Origin: Schleiferiaceae bacterium
Lineage (GTDB): Bacteria > Bacteroidota > Bacteroidia > Flavobacteriales > Schleiferiaceae
Assembly (NCBI GenBank): GCA_022424815.1
Contig: JAKMGS010000001.1
Coordinates: 1 to 44,284, forward strand
DNA: 44,284 nt
Reading direction: 5' to 3'
A program made the position numbers and the translations under genes. The first letter of the stretch is position 1. Each line of letters begins with the position of its first letter. Below are positions 34,497-43,343 of this stretch, piece after piece. Below the pieces are notes generated by a model. The model did no database searches, had not been told where the DNA came from, and saw only the letters and a list, made by a program, of their open reading frames with translations.

Positions 34497-35197
34497 GCGG
34501 AAGCGACTTCATCGAAAAAATATTGGGCCCACTCGTTGGGCCCTTTTCCGTTTGAGGCTTCGTAGGGTCCAATTTTAGTACGCCGTAACCCTACCAAATG
34601 TCCTCCACTATTCAAAGCTTTGCCAATATCATGAGCCAAGGAACGGATGTACGTGCCCTTGCTGCAGAGGACTCGCAGTTCTAATAATTGGTCCGTATAA
34701 CTAAGAATTTCTAATTCATGAATGACCACTTGACGCGGCGCCATAATTATTTCCTCACCCGCACGAGCCTTTTCGTAGGCACGAACGCCGTCCTTCTTGA
34801 TGGCAGAAAAGATCGGCGGCACTTGTGAAATCTCACCGGTAAACGCTTTCAGCGCCTCCTCTATGGTTTCTTGATTGATATGATCCGTTGGAAATTCTGC
34901 ATCGATAGCACTCTCCAAATCATAGGATGGCGTCGTTGCACCAAGCTTCACTTGTGCCACATATTCCTTAGGCAGCCCCATGAAATCTGAAATCTCCTTG
35001 GTCTTCTTTCCCACACAAATAATGAGTAGGCCTGTGGCCAACGGATCTAGGGTTCCAGCATGACCCACTTTTAGCTTTTTCTTTCCGGTGACTTTTTGAA
35101 GGGCGTACTTGATTTTAGCGACCGCGTGATAGCTCGTCCACTCTAAAGGCTTATCGACCAATAGCACTTGGCCAGAAACGATATCCTCTACGGTCAA
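34493..35197 (-). CDS. truB: tRNA pseudouridine-55 synthase
   Basis: This 234-residue enzyme makes pseudouridine 55 in tRNA. It has the family start GQVLLVDKPLEWTS and the catalytic D51 in HAGTLDPLATG. ATTPSYDLES, SAIKKDGVRAYEKAR and the C-terminal IRSLAHDIG, GGHLVGLRRTKIGPY follow. The start is a TTG at 35197, which overlaps the uppP stop as TTGA. The frame extends to 35296, but residues before MTVEDIVSGQVLL fall inside uppP and do not match TruB. Translation is probably coupled to uppP. Confidence 0.93.
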   Translation of the reverse strand: MTVEDIVSGQVLLVDKPLEWTSYHAVAKIKYALQKVTGKKKLKVGHAGTLDPLATGLLIICVGKKTKEISDFMGLPKEYVAQVKLGATTPSYDLESAIDAEFPTDHINQETIEEALKAFTGEISQVPPIFSAIKKDGVRAYEKARAGEEIIMAPRQVVIHELEILSYTDQLLELRVLCSKGTYIRSLAHDIGKALNSGGHLVGLRRTKIGPYEASNGKGPNEWAQYFFDEVASA

Positions 35198-36000
35198 AAC
35201 CCAAAGAATTGGCTCAGTAAAACGATGGCAGCGATGCCGAAACAGTAATAACTGAAGTACTTCAATTTGGCACGACGCACCAAGGCAATCATCCACTTAC
35301 AAGCAAAAACGCCGCTCACAAAAGCTGCCAATAACCCTAACATTAAACTAGTGATTTCTACATCAGCTCCCGCAGCCTGTCCTGCGATTATATCTTTGGT
35401 ATCTAGTAAGGTTTTACCCAGAATGATTGGCAAGACCATTAAAAAAGAAAATTGTGCGGCCTTACTTCGATCTATTCCCAGCAACACTGAAGTACTAATT
35501 GTGGCACCGGAGCGACTTACACCCGGCAAAATGGCTATGGCTTGTGCCAATCCGACAACAAATGCATCTAGGGCGAATACTGATTTTGTGGTTTCCTTCG
35601 AGCGATCAGCAAGGAACAATAGGATACCCGTCAATACAAGCATGGCACCCACAAGCAATAATTGGCCTTCGAATAATGATGCAATTTGATCTTCAAAAGC
35701 TAAACCTATGAATGCTGCGGGGATCATTGAAACGATAATGTAAGATGTAAACTTAGTCTCGTCGTTCCATTTAAACTCAAGCAATCCTGCAATCAATCGA
35801 CCTATATCCTTTCTAAATACAACTATGGTACTGAGGGCTGTTCCGGCATGAACAACTACATCAAAGGTTAAACTTTCTCCTCCCGACATGTTTAGGTCAA
35901 AGAGGTGTTTTCCTATTTCTAAATGGCCTGAACTACTGACCGGTAAGAATTCCGTAATTCCTTGAATAAGACCTAAGATCATGGCCTGGATAGCTGTCAT
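35194..36000 (-). CDS. uppP: Undecaprenyl-diphosphate phosphatase
   Basis: This 268-residue integral membrane protein of the BacA/UppP family recycles undecaprenyl diphosphate for peptidoglycan and glycan synthesis. The two active-site motifs are present: EFLPVSSSGHLEIG near residue 17 and PGVSRSGATISTS near 160. About eight hydrophobic segments are visible, ending in KLKYFSYYCFGIAAIVLLSQFFGF. It sits between the DUF3098 gene (10 bp gap) and truB in the ftsX operon. Confidence 0.95.
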   Translation of the reverse strand: MTAIQAMILGLIQGITEFLPVSSSGHLEIGKHLFDLNMSGGESLTFDVVVHAGTALSTIVVFRKDIGRLIAGLLEFKWNDETKFTSYIIVSMIPAAFIGLAFEDQIASLFEGQLLLVGAMLVLTGILLFLADRSKETTKSVFALDAFVVGLAQAIAILPGVSRSGATISTSVLLGIDRSKAAQFSFLMVLPIILGKTLLDTKDIIAGQAAGADVEITSLMLGLLAAFVSGVFACKWMIALVRRAKLKYFSYYCFGIAAIVLLSQFFGF

Positions 36001-36010
36001 AAAGGAAACT

Positions 36011-36244
36011 CTATGCGTCCTTGCGCTTTAGCATGATGGCCACAATGGGAAGGACCAATCCAATAAATAAAAACCAAGGGGCAATACCAATGCGCTGTGT
36101 GCCGAAAATTTCTGGGTTGAATTCTCCAAGAGAATCTGATCCCCCACCTAGCATTAAAGCGAAACCAATTGCAAGCATGACTAATCCTGCAATCAAGATT
36201 AGATATTTACGACGATCAAATAAAAACACGTTTTTGTTTTCCAT
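36011..36244 (-). CDS. DUF3098 family small membrane protein
   Basis: This 77-residue protein has two hydrophobic helices: one near residues 15-33 (YLILIAGLVMLAIGFALML) and one near 54-71 (IGIAPWFLFIGLVLPIVAI). The short loop between them has GGGSDSLGEFNPEIFGTQR, and the C-terminus is basic (KRKDA). This pattern fits DUF3098. The ATG at 36244 lies 2 bp after the ftsX stop; a TTG at 36250 is a weaker start. The function is unknown; position between ftsX and uppP suggests an envelope role. Confidence 0.85.
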   Translation of the reverse strand: MENKNVFLFDRRKYLILIAGLVMLAIGFALMLGGGSDSLGEFNPEIFGTQRIGIAPWFLFIGLVLPIVAIMLKRKDA

Positions 36245-36246
36245 AA

Positions 36247-37125
36247 TCAATAATATAATTCGTTGGTTTTAAGTTTTAAGTAACGACGGATCGCAATGGT
36301 CGTGCTCAAGCCTGGCACTAAAATGCTCAAAAGGACTACCCCAGAAAGAACTAATACCGTAGTCTCAGTGGTAAAAATAGATGAGGCCGCTGGAAAATAT
36401 GATTTTAAACCATGGCCTAACGCAAACAATAAAGCAATACTCATTATTGCACTCAGTAAACCAAGCAGGACGCTAGTCCACACATAAGGGCGTCGAATAA
36501 AGCCCGATTTCGCACCGACAAGTTGCATTGTTTTCAATAAGAATCGTTTGGAATATATGGTCAATCGAATACTTGAATTAATCAACGCGAGCGCCACGGT
36601 GAGTAACACAAGAGAAATACCAATGAGTAACATGGTGATCTTCTCGATATTCTCATTGACTAACCCTATTAAATCTGGATCATAAAGGACATCTTGGATG
36701 TACTCGTCCGATTTTAATTCCTCGCTTAATTGTTCTAAGTCTCCATTCGCCACTACCTCAGACTTAAGGTTGACATCGATGGTATGTGATAATGGATTAT
36801 AGCCGAGAAATTGAACAAAATCTTCTCCCAAATCCTCCTGCAATTCCTCAGCCGCAACATCTTTTGTTATTAATGTTGCGCTCTTTGCATAAGGCGCAAG
36901 TTTTTGAGCATTTAAAATTGTCTTTAATTCTTCTTCCGGAACCTTTTCATCAAGGACCAATGTAAAAGTAAAATTCTCCCGAACTGCCTCAGCTAAATCT
37001 TTGGCTGAGAGAACTAAATGTCCTAAAACACCTGTAACGAATAAAACCAGTGTCATCGAAATGATAACGCTCAAGTAGGAACTGCGTACTCGACGTGTGG
37101 TAAATTTTTGCTCTTTTGAACTCAT
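36247..37125 (-). CDS. ftsX: Cell division protein FtsX
   Basis: This 292-residue FtsX-family permease-like protein has an N-terminal transmembrane helix (SVIISMTLVLFVTGVLGHLVL), a periplasmic domain (about 45-155) and a C-terminal group of three helices. SIRLTIYSKRFLLKTMQLVGAKSGFIRRP is the typical cytoplasmic coupling loop, split over about 184-212. FtsX works with the ATPase FtsE to control peptidoglycan hydrolases; ftsE is not in the window. The ATG at 37125 (MSSKEQKFTTRR) is preferred over 37161. It is divergent from leuS with 70 bp between starts and heads ftsX-DUF3098-uppP-truB. Confidence 0.93.
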   Translation of the reverse strand: MSSKEQKFTTRRVRSSYLSVIISMTLVLFVTGVLGHLVLSAKDLAEAVRENFTFTLVLDEKVPEEELKTILNAQKLAPYAKSATLITKDVAAEELQEDLGEDFVQFLGYNPLSHTIDVNLKSEVVANGDLEQLSEELKSDEYIQDVLYDPDLIGLVNENIEKITMLLIGISLVLLTVALALINSSIRLTIYSKRFLLKTMQLVGAKSGFIRRPYVWTSVLLGLLSAIMSIALLFALGHGLKSYFPAASSIFTTETTVLVLSGVVLLSILVPGLSTTIAIRRYLKLKTNELYY

Positions 37126-37195
37126 CGTAGCGAAAATAGTAATTCCTGCCCCATCATTCACTAATTTTGCGGCTGTTCAACACTTCTTTTCTTTC

Positions 37196-39955
37196 ATGGA
37201 GTACAATCATCAGGAAATTGACAAGAAATGGCAGGCTAAATGGGCTGCTGAAGGCACCTACCATGCATCAAATTCTCAAGACAAGCCAAAATTCTATGTT
37301 TTGGACATGTTCCCGTACCCATCGGGTGCGGGTCTGCACGTAGGTCACCCGCTGGGCTACATCGCCTCTGACATCTATGGGCGCTATAAAAAGCAGAAAG
37401 GGTTTAATGTGTTGCACCCTATGGGATATGATGCCTTTGGATTGCCAGCAGAACAATATGCCATCCAAACCGGCCAACATCCTGAGAAAACCACAGAAAT
37501 AAATACCGCACGCTACCGCCAACAGCTCGACAATATCGGTTTCGGCCTGGATTGGTCGCGTGAATTCAAGACCACGGATCCTTCCTACTACAAATGGACG
37601 CAGTGGATATTCATTCAACTCTTCGATGCGTGGTACGACCACAACGAAGGAGTAAGCCGTCATATTGATACGCTAATTACGCATTTTGCTGCGCACGGCA
37701 CCGAAGGATTGAACGCCGCACAGACGGAAGAAATGAACTTCAGCGCCGAAGAGTGGGCAGGAATGGACCAAGTCGCACAAGCAGAAGTTTTATTGAATTA
37801 TCGTTTAGCTTACCGAAGCGAAAGCAACGTGAACTGGTGTCCTGCCTTGGGTACCGTATTGGCGAACGACGAGGTGAAAGACGGCTTGAGTGAGCGTGGA
37901 GGACACCCAGTAGTACAGAAAAAGATGATGCAATGGTCGATGCGCATCACCGCCTTCGCAGATCGTCTGCTTGAAGGATTGGAGCGCATTGATTGGAGCA
38001 CCTCACTGAAAGAGACACAGCGCAACTGGATAGGAAAATCTGTAGGTGCTGCCATCTTCTTTGATATTGATGGGCACGAGGGACAGATCGAGGTCTTCTC
38101 AACGCGTCCAGATACCTTGTTCGGTGCCACGTTTGTGACCTTGGCGCCAGAGCATGAATTGGTTCAAAAAATTACCACGGCCGACCAGCGGGAGGCCGTA
38201 CAAGCCTACCAAGCCAAAGCTGCTGCACGCAGCGAACGCGACCGTATGGCGGATACAAAAACTATCAGCGGTTGTTTCACTGGTGCCTATGCAGTACATC
38301 CAATCAGTGGTACGAAGGTGCCTATTTGGATTGGCGATTATGTATTGGCGAGCTATGGAACAGGCGCCGTTATGGCCGTTCCTGGTCACGACAGCCGCGA
38401 TTATGCCTTCGCAAAGCACTTTGACCTTGAGATAGTAGAGGTCGTAGCTGGCGGCGATTTGAGCGTAGAGGCCTTCGAAGCCAAAGAAGGGAAAATGGTG
38501 AATTCCGATTTCCTTAACGGCATGGAGTGCATGGACGCCAAGGCGAAAATGATTGAGCACCTGGAAGGAATTGGCTACGGAAAAGGAGCCACCCAATACA
38601 AACTCCGTGATGCCATCTTTGGACGTCAACGCTACTGGGGAGAGCCTATTCCGGTGTACTATGAGAACGGTATTGCCAAGACGATGCCGCTCGAAGATTT
38701 GCCATTGACCTTGCCAGATGTGGATGCTTACTTACCGACAGAAGACGGTGAGCCGCCGCTCGCACGCGCCAACCATTGGACCTACAACGGCCATCCTTTG
38801 GAGACGACGACGATGCCGGGCTGGGCGGGTTCATCGTGGTACTTCTTGCGTTACATGGACGCACACAACAACGAAGAATTTGCCGAGAAGGCAACCACGG
38901 AGTATTGGAACCAGGTCGATTTGTATGTCGGCGGTTCTGAGCACGCCACGGGTCACCTACTCTACTCGCGCTTCTGGACGAAATTCCTATTCGACATGGG
39001 CTTCATCAGATTTGACGAGCCGTTTAAGAAACTGATCAATCAAGGGATGATTCAGGGCATCAGTGCCTTCGTTCATAGAATTAACGGGACCAACACCTTT
39101 GTAAGTACTGGGCTCAAGGGCGACAATGAAACGCAGGCCATTCATGCTGATGTGAGCTTGTTGCAAGGCGATGAGTTGGATGTGGAAGCGTTTAAGAATT
39201 GGCGCGAAGAATACAAGGATGCAGAATTCATCCTTGAAAATGGCAAGTACATCTGTAGCCGCGAGGTGGAGAAGATGTCAAAGTCCAAATTTAATGTGAC
39301 CAACCCTGACGATATCGTTGAGAAGTATGGTGCAGACGTATTGCGCATGTACGAGATGTTCTTGGGACCGTTAGAGCAAAGCAAGCCATGGAACACGCAA
39401 GGCCTTTCTGGTGTGGCCGGATTCCGCAGAAAATTCTGGAAGCTGTTCCACCAAGGAGATACCTTCAACGTGAGCGATGCGCCTGCGGATAAAAAAGCAC
39501 TGAAGGCGGCCCATACCTGTATCAAAAAAGTCAACGAAGACATTAAGAACTTCAGTTTCAATACTTCGGTCAGTGCCTTTATGATTGCGACCAATGAATT
39601 GACAGATTTGAAGGCCAACAACCGCGAGGTGTTAGAGCCGCTCGTTCGCCTGATCTCACCTTTTGCCCCACACCTCGCGGAAGAATTGTGGGAACTGATG
39701 GGCGGAGAAGGTTCAGTGACACACAGCGAGTATCCAACACACAATGAGAGCTACTTGGTAGAGAGCAGCAAGAACTACCCTGTTTCGTTTAATGGAAAGG
39801 TTCGATTCCAACTAGAATTGCCATTAGATATGAGCAAAGAGGATATCGAGAAAGCCGTAATGGCCGACGAGCGTACCGGCGAAAATATTGGCGATAAGCA
39901 GGTCCGAAAGATGATTGTCGTGCCCGGAAGGATTATCAATATTGTGATCGGCTAA
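37196..39955 (+). CDS. leuS: Leucyl-tRNA synthetase
   Basis: This 919-residue class I synthetase charges tRNA-Leu. The HIGH motif is HVGH (48-51) in PSGAGLHVGHPLGY and the KMSKS motif is KMSKS at 693-697. The editing domain (about 230-430) has ISGCFTGAYAVHPISG and GTGAVMAVPGHDSRDYAFA. A long segment before KMSKS (NGTNTFVSTGLKGDNETQAIHAD onward, split near 625-690) is an insert of the sort seen in Bacteroidota enzymes. The ATG at 37196 is used; the frame extends to 37097, but that segment is antisense to ftsX and does not match. TAATTTTG at 37162-37169 may be its -7 box, with no clear -33. Confidence 0.96.
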   Translation: MEYNHQEIDKKWQAKWAAEGTYHASNSQDKPKFYVLDMFPYPSGAGLHVGHPLGYIASDIYGRYKKQKGFNVLHPMGYDAFGLPAEQYAIQTGQHPEKTTEINTARYRQQLDNIGFGLDWSREFKTTDPSYYKWTQWIFIQLFDAWYDHNEGVSRHIDTLITHFAAHGTEGLNAAQTEEMNFSAEEWAGMDQVAQAEVLLNYRLAYRSESNVNWCPALGTVLANDEVKDGLSERGGHPVVQKKMMQWSMRITAFADRLLEGLERIDWSTSLKETQRNWIGKSVGAAIFFDIDGHEGQIEVFSTRPDTLFGATFVTLAPEHELVQKITTADQREAVQAYQAKAAARSERDRMADTKTISGCFTGAYAVHPISGTKVPIWIGDYVLASYGTGAVMAVPGHDSRDYAFAKHFDLEIVEVVAGGDLSVEAFEAKEGKMVNSDFLNGMECMDAKAKMIEHLEGIGYGKGATQYKLRDAIFGRQRYWGEPIPVYYENGIAKTMPLEDLPLTLPDVDAYLPTEDGEPPLARANHWTYNGHPLETTTMPGWAGSSWYFLRYMDAHNNEEFAEKATTEYWNQVDLYVGGSEHATGHLLYSRFWTKFLFDMGFIRFDEPFKKLINQGMIQGISAFVHRINGTNTFVSTGLKGDNETQAIHADVSLLQGDELDVEAFKNWREEYKDAEFILENGKYICSREVEKMSKSKFNVTNPDDIVEKYGADVLRMYEMFLGPLEQSKPWNTQGLSGVAGFRRKFWKLFHQGDTFNVSDAPADKKALKAAHTCIKKVNEDIKNFSFNTSVSAFMIATNELTDLKANNREVLEPLVRLISPFAPHLAEELWELMGGEGSVTHSEYPTHNESYLVESSKNYPVSFNGKVRFQLELPLDMSKEDIEKAVMADERTGENIGDKQVRKMIVVPGRIINIVIG

Positions 39956-39990
39956 TCCGAAGGAGGAGCAAAAATTTTCAAGGTAAACCC

Positions 39991-40025
39991 AACTAAAAAG
40001 GCGCCCTGCGGGCGCCTTTTTAGTT
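39991..40025. terminator. Bidirectional terminator between leuS and the M23 peptidase gene
   Basis: AACTAAAAAGGCGCCC (39991-40006) and GGGCGCCTTTTTAGTT (40010-40025) are perfectly complementary over 16 bp around loop TGC. The T-runs sit on both sides, so it can stop both convergent genes. Its right arm includes the M23 stop codon (40020-40022) and last codon. Confidence 0.93.
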
Positions 40026-41261
40026 GTTTCCTAATTCTTGAATAAGCTTTTCAGAATACTCCTTAAATGCCGCCAAGCTAGTGGAGTCCAACGACTTTGC
40101 TTCAGGTAACTTTTGTTTATATGGATCAACTTGTTTTCCATTTACCCAAAAACGATAGCAAACATGCGGTCCAGTAGCTAAACCGGTTGAACCTACATAA
40201 CCAATAACATCCCCTTGTTTCACACGCACTCCAGGCTTTATACCAGACTTAATTTTACTCATGTGCAAATACTGAGTGGAGTAGGTACTATTATGACGAA
40301 CCTTTACATAGTTGCCATTCCCAGAGGTATATGAAGCAGCACTTATCTCTCCATCGGCTGTGGTCATGATTGGAGTTCCCGTGGGTGCAGCATAATCCGT
40401 ACCTAAGTGAGCCTTCCATCGCTTTTGAACTGGATGAAATCTTCGACCACTGTAACGTGATGAAATACGCGTAAAATTTAAGGGAGCTCGCAAAAAGGTT
40501 TTCCTCAAACTTCGTCCTTCCTCATCATAATAATCATCAAATCCTAATTCGTTTTCGTATTGAAAAGAGTAATAGTCATTTCCTGAATGTATCAGATTAG
40601 CTCCCAATACTCTCTTGAGTCCTACATAGGTAGTATCATCCACGTACTCCTCTTCGTAAATCACTGAAAAGGCATCACCCTTTTGAATTCTAAAGAAATC
40701 AATACTCCAAGCGTAAATATTAACCAATGACATCGCTAAAGCATTAGTTCCTCCGGCATTGTTTACAGAGAGGTACAAGGCATCTTCTATTGTCCCAGAA
40801 ATGACCTTCCTCTTTACAGTACGTTCTTTTACATATTTATGCGCATAAATAGAATCAGAATTCAATGAAATAATAACGTATTCAAACGCATTCTCCGGAT
40901 AAATGAAATACGATGGAATCGATGAATTTTCTCCTTTCGCAATTTTCACTGTAACTCCGGATCGAATTTTCGTAACATCAAATACTGAATCAATTCTTGA
41001 TGCTATGGAGTATATTATTGATGTTGAAACTCCACGTTCACCTAAGATTGAACCAAAACTTTCTCCAGAAGAAATTGTATGATCTTCGAAACCCAGAGTA
41101 TCCGCAGGTAAGGTTAGATAAAACTTCGGTTCGACCTCTTGTATAGGTTCTTCAATCGGATTAGCTTCTGCACCAGACTCCTTTCCTGGTTTTATTGCAA
41201 AAATGATAACAATGATGAAAACGGCTGCAAATAAGAGCCAAGCGTATTTTTTTAACTTCAT
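40020..41261 (-). CDS. M23 family metallopeptidase
   Basis: This 413-residue protein is a membrane-anchored peptidoglycan endopeptidase of the LytM/M23 family. It has an N-terminal transmembrane helix (about 6-23), a LysM/OapA-like segment (about 60-108), a mid region, and a C-terminal M23 domain (about 258-380). H285 and D289 (AHLGTDYAAP) and H333 (QYLHMSKI) are intact. The usual H-x-H near the end is HVC: H366-V-C368 in TGPHVCYRFW. By LytM numbering C368 sits at a zinc-ligand position, so the site may be His-Asp-Cys. The gene starts inside the dioxygenase stop (ATGA overlap). Confidence 0.9.
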   Translation of the reverse strand: MKLKKYAWLLFAAVFIIVIIFAIKPGKESGAEANPIEEPIQEVEPKFYLTLPADTLGFEDHTISSGESFGSILGERGVSTSIIYSIASRIDSVFDVTKIRSGVTVKIAKGENSSIPSYFIYPENAFEYVIISLNSDSIYAHKYVKERTVKRKVISGTIEDALYLSVNNAGGTNALAMSLVNIYAWSIDFFRIQKGDAFSVIYEEEYVDDTTYVGLKRVLGANLIHSGNDYYSFQYENELGFDDYYDEEGRSLRKTFLRAPLNFTRISSRYSGRRFHPVQKRWKAHLGTDYAAPTGTPIMTTADGEISAASYTSGNGNYVKVRHNSTYSTQYLHMSKIKSGIKPGVRVKQGDVIGYVGSTGLATGPHVCYRFWVNGKQVDPYKQKLPEAKSLDSTSLAAFKEYSEKLIQELGNN

Positions 41262-42229
41262 GAGCCTTGCTCAATTTCTTTTAGCACATCCTCTACCCAG
41301 CTCTTTCCCCATTCTGCACGCTGATGTTCCGTCCATAATTCAGGATAGAATATTCGACGTTGAAAGCGCGGGGGCAAGTACTTCTGCCAATTTGTTCCCC
41401 CAGTTGCAGGGATATCGGTTGGCTTCTTGCTTAAATAGCGGACCGCAGTTTTATAATGTTGTAGTGGCCAATTCACATTGACGTTCAAATCCAATAATCG
41501 CAACGTATCTTCAAGCTGCGCAACCTCAGCATCAGACATTCCGGCCTGCTTTAGTTCCAGAAAGCGCTCCCAGATATTACAATGCTCGTAAGACTCAGCC
41601 GCAAAGACCAAATCGTCCCAGTATTTCTCAATGAATTGAACCGCCGTGTAGGCAGGCTTACCCGTATCCTCCACCTTTGCACCATCCTTCCAATAAACGG
41701 CATCCATCTGCTCTTCAATTGTCGCACCAGCCAAAGCTTTGCGCTTTGATTCAGCTACAATATTAATCAATGGAGCACAACCCAACTCTATGATGCGGTA
41801 CTGCACACTCTGGAAACCTGAGGCCGGCGCCAACGCATCGCGAAAAGCTAAAAACTCATCCTTCTTCATGCCCTTTTCCATCACGCCAAAGCTGCTTCGC
41901 AAAGCCCCAAAGTATCGGTTAATGCGGTGAAGGCGTTCGGCAAAATCTGTCAACGACAAATCTCCAGCTGCAATGGCATCAATTTCGATGCGTGCCAGCT
42001 TGAAATACAGTTCTGTAATCTGATGGTAAATAATGAAGATTGGCTCATCAGCGATTTCCGTCACCGGACGCTGGAGACTGAGCAAGGTATCGAGCTGAAC
42101 GTAGTCCCAGTAATTTTGAAAAGAAGCACGCTGCCATCCATTCACATAGGTCTCAAAATCTTGTCCGGTTGCTTCAATTTTATTGCGCAAATCGGACAAT
42201 TTTTCCATTAATTCCGGGCTCCACTCCAT
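41258..42229 (-). CDS. Tryptophan 2,3-dioxygenase
   Basis: This 323-residue haem enzyme opens the indole ring of tryptophan to give N-formylkynurenine. It has YWDYVQLDTLLSLQRP and EPIFIIYHQITELYFKL with H69, which lies near the substrate in known structures. PASGFQSVQYR and the likely axial haem ligand H258 in PLQHYKTAVRYL follow, with ATGGTNWQKYL as the GTGG-type loop. The ATG at 42229 is chosen; the frame to 42250 begins with TTG and contains a possible -7 box TAACTTTG (42248-42255). No other kynurenine-pathway gene lies in the window. Confidence 0.92.
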   Translation of the reverse strand: MEWSPELMEKLSDLRNKIEATGQDFETYVNGWQRASFQNYWDYVQLDTLLSLQRPVTEIADEPIFIIYHQITELYFKLARIEIDAIAAGDLSLTDFAERLHRINRYFGALRSSFGVMEKGMKKDEFLAFRDALAPASGFQSVQYRIIELGCAPLINIVAESKRKALAGATIEEQMDAVYWKDGAKVEDTGKPAYTAVQFIEKYWDDLVFAAESYEHCNIWERFLELKQAGMSDAEVAQLEDTLRLLDLNVNVNWPLQHYKTAVRYLSKKPTDIPATGGTNWQKYLPPRFQRRIFYPELWTEHQRAEWGKSWVEDVLKEIEQGS

Positions 42230-42314
42230 GGTAATGTAGGTTTGCTCCAAAGTTAGCCAATACCATGGCCAACTTGATCCTTTGCCGATAAGTTTTAAAC
42301 GAATTTTAACGCTC

Positions 42315-43343
42315 TTAGATGCGTTTCAAAGTAAATGTAAACTCCGTGCCTACACCTTCTGTAGATTCTACTTTAATCGCCTCTCCGTGACGCTCGATAA
42401 TATGCTTAACGATGGATAATCCCAGACCGGTTCCTCCGGCATCTCGCGAACGCGCTTTATCTACCCTGTAAAAGCGTTCAAAAATGTGCGGTAGATCCTC
42501 CTCGGAAATACCGAAACCTTGGTCCTTGATTCTGAATTCAATTCTCTCTCTCGTACCGGAAATAAAGAAGTCTACAGTGGAGCCTTCCGGGCTGTATTTG
42601 ATAGCGTTTACTAGTAAATTATCCAACACCTGCTCTAACCTTGCAGCATCACATAATACTTGGGTGTTCTCATCTACAGCAAAATGAATCTTGATCGAAG
42701 ACTCACGTTTATTAGCTAAGTTTTCAATTTCACTCAACGCATCATCTATCAAGTTGCGTACAATTACTGGACGTAACTGAACATCATATTCCCCACTTTC
42801 TACCTTTGTTAGTACATCCATGTCTTTCACAAGCTGTGTCATGCGCTCAACAGACTTCGCCGCGCGTTTCAAGAATTTTTTGGCCACTTTTTCATCCTTA
42901 AGCGCACCATCCAACAGAGTATAAATATATCCTTGAATATTAAAAATTGGTGTCTTGAGTTCGTGGCTAACATTTCCAATGTATTCACGACGGAATTGTT
43001 CTCTGCCCTTCATTTCTTCAACGAGTGCATTTTGTTTTTCACTCCACTCTTCGAGCCTTTCTTCTAATTCCGCTAGATTTCCAACACTTCCTGTATTTAA
43101 CGGAGATTCCGTCAGACCTTGCTTTTGAATTTTTTGTTGAATACCCCTAATCCGTCCTATTAAAATGTAGTAGGTCGCGTAATAAAAAGATGTAATTGTA
43201 ACCACAAAGAAAAGTACCCACCATAACCATTCCGGGATGTTCAAATGTTGAGTGTAGGTTAATAACCATTCAAATAGAACGGCTAATCCCGTAACTGTAG
43301 CTCCCATGATAAAGGAGAGCAAAAGCATGCGATTTCCTCGCAT
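42315..43343 (-). CDS. Sensor histidine kinase, PhoR-like
   Basis: This 342-residue kinase has two N-terminal transmembrane helices (about 7-30 and 37-62) separated by only about a dozen residues, so no periplasmic sensor domain is visible. The HisKA motif is NVSHELKTP with H127. The ATPase part has NLLVNAIKYSPEG (N box), DQGFGISEEDLPHIFERFYR and GGTGLGLSIVKHI. The ATG at 43343 overlaps the response-regulator stop (TGATG); a TTG one codon earlier is also open. The pairing resembles PhoR/PhoB but the signal is unknown. Confidence 0.93.
   Translation of the reverse strand: MRGNRMLLLSFIMGATVTGLAVLFEWLLTYTQHLNIPEWLWWVLFFVVTITSFYYATYYILIGRIRGIQQKIQKQGLTESPLNTGSVGNLAELEERLEEWSEKQNALVEEMKGREQFRREYIGNVSHELKTPIFNIQGYIYTLLDGALKDEKVAKKFLKRAAKSVERMTQLVKDMDVLTKVESGEYDVQLRPVIVRNLIDDALSEIENLANKRESSIKIHFAVDENTQVLCDAARLEQVLDNLLVNAIKYSPEGSTVDFFISGTRERIEFRIKDQGFGISEEDLPHIFERFYRVDKARSRDAGGTGLGLSIVKHIIERHGEAIKVESTEGVGTEFTFTLKRI

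Noticed and set aside
37097..37195. N-terminal extension of leuS.
   Set aside because: It is antisense to ftsX coding sequence and its promoter region, and the LeuRS N-terminus begins at the ATG at 37196.
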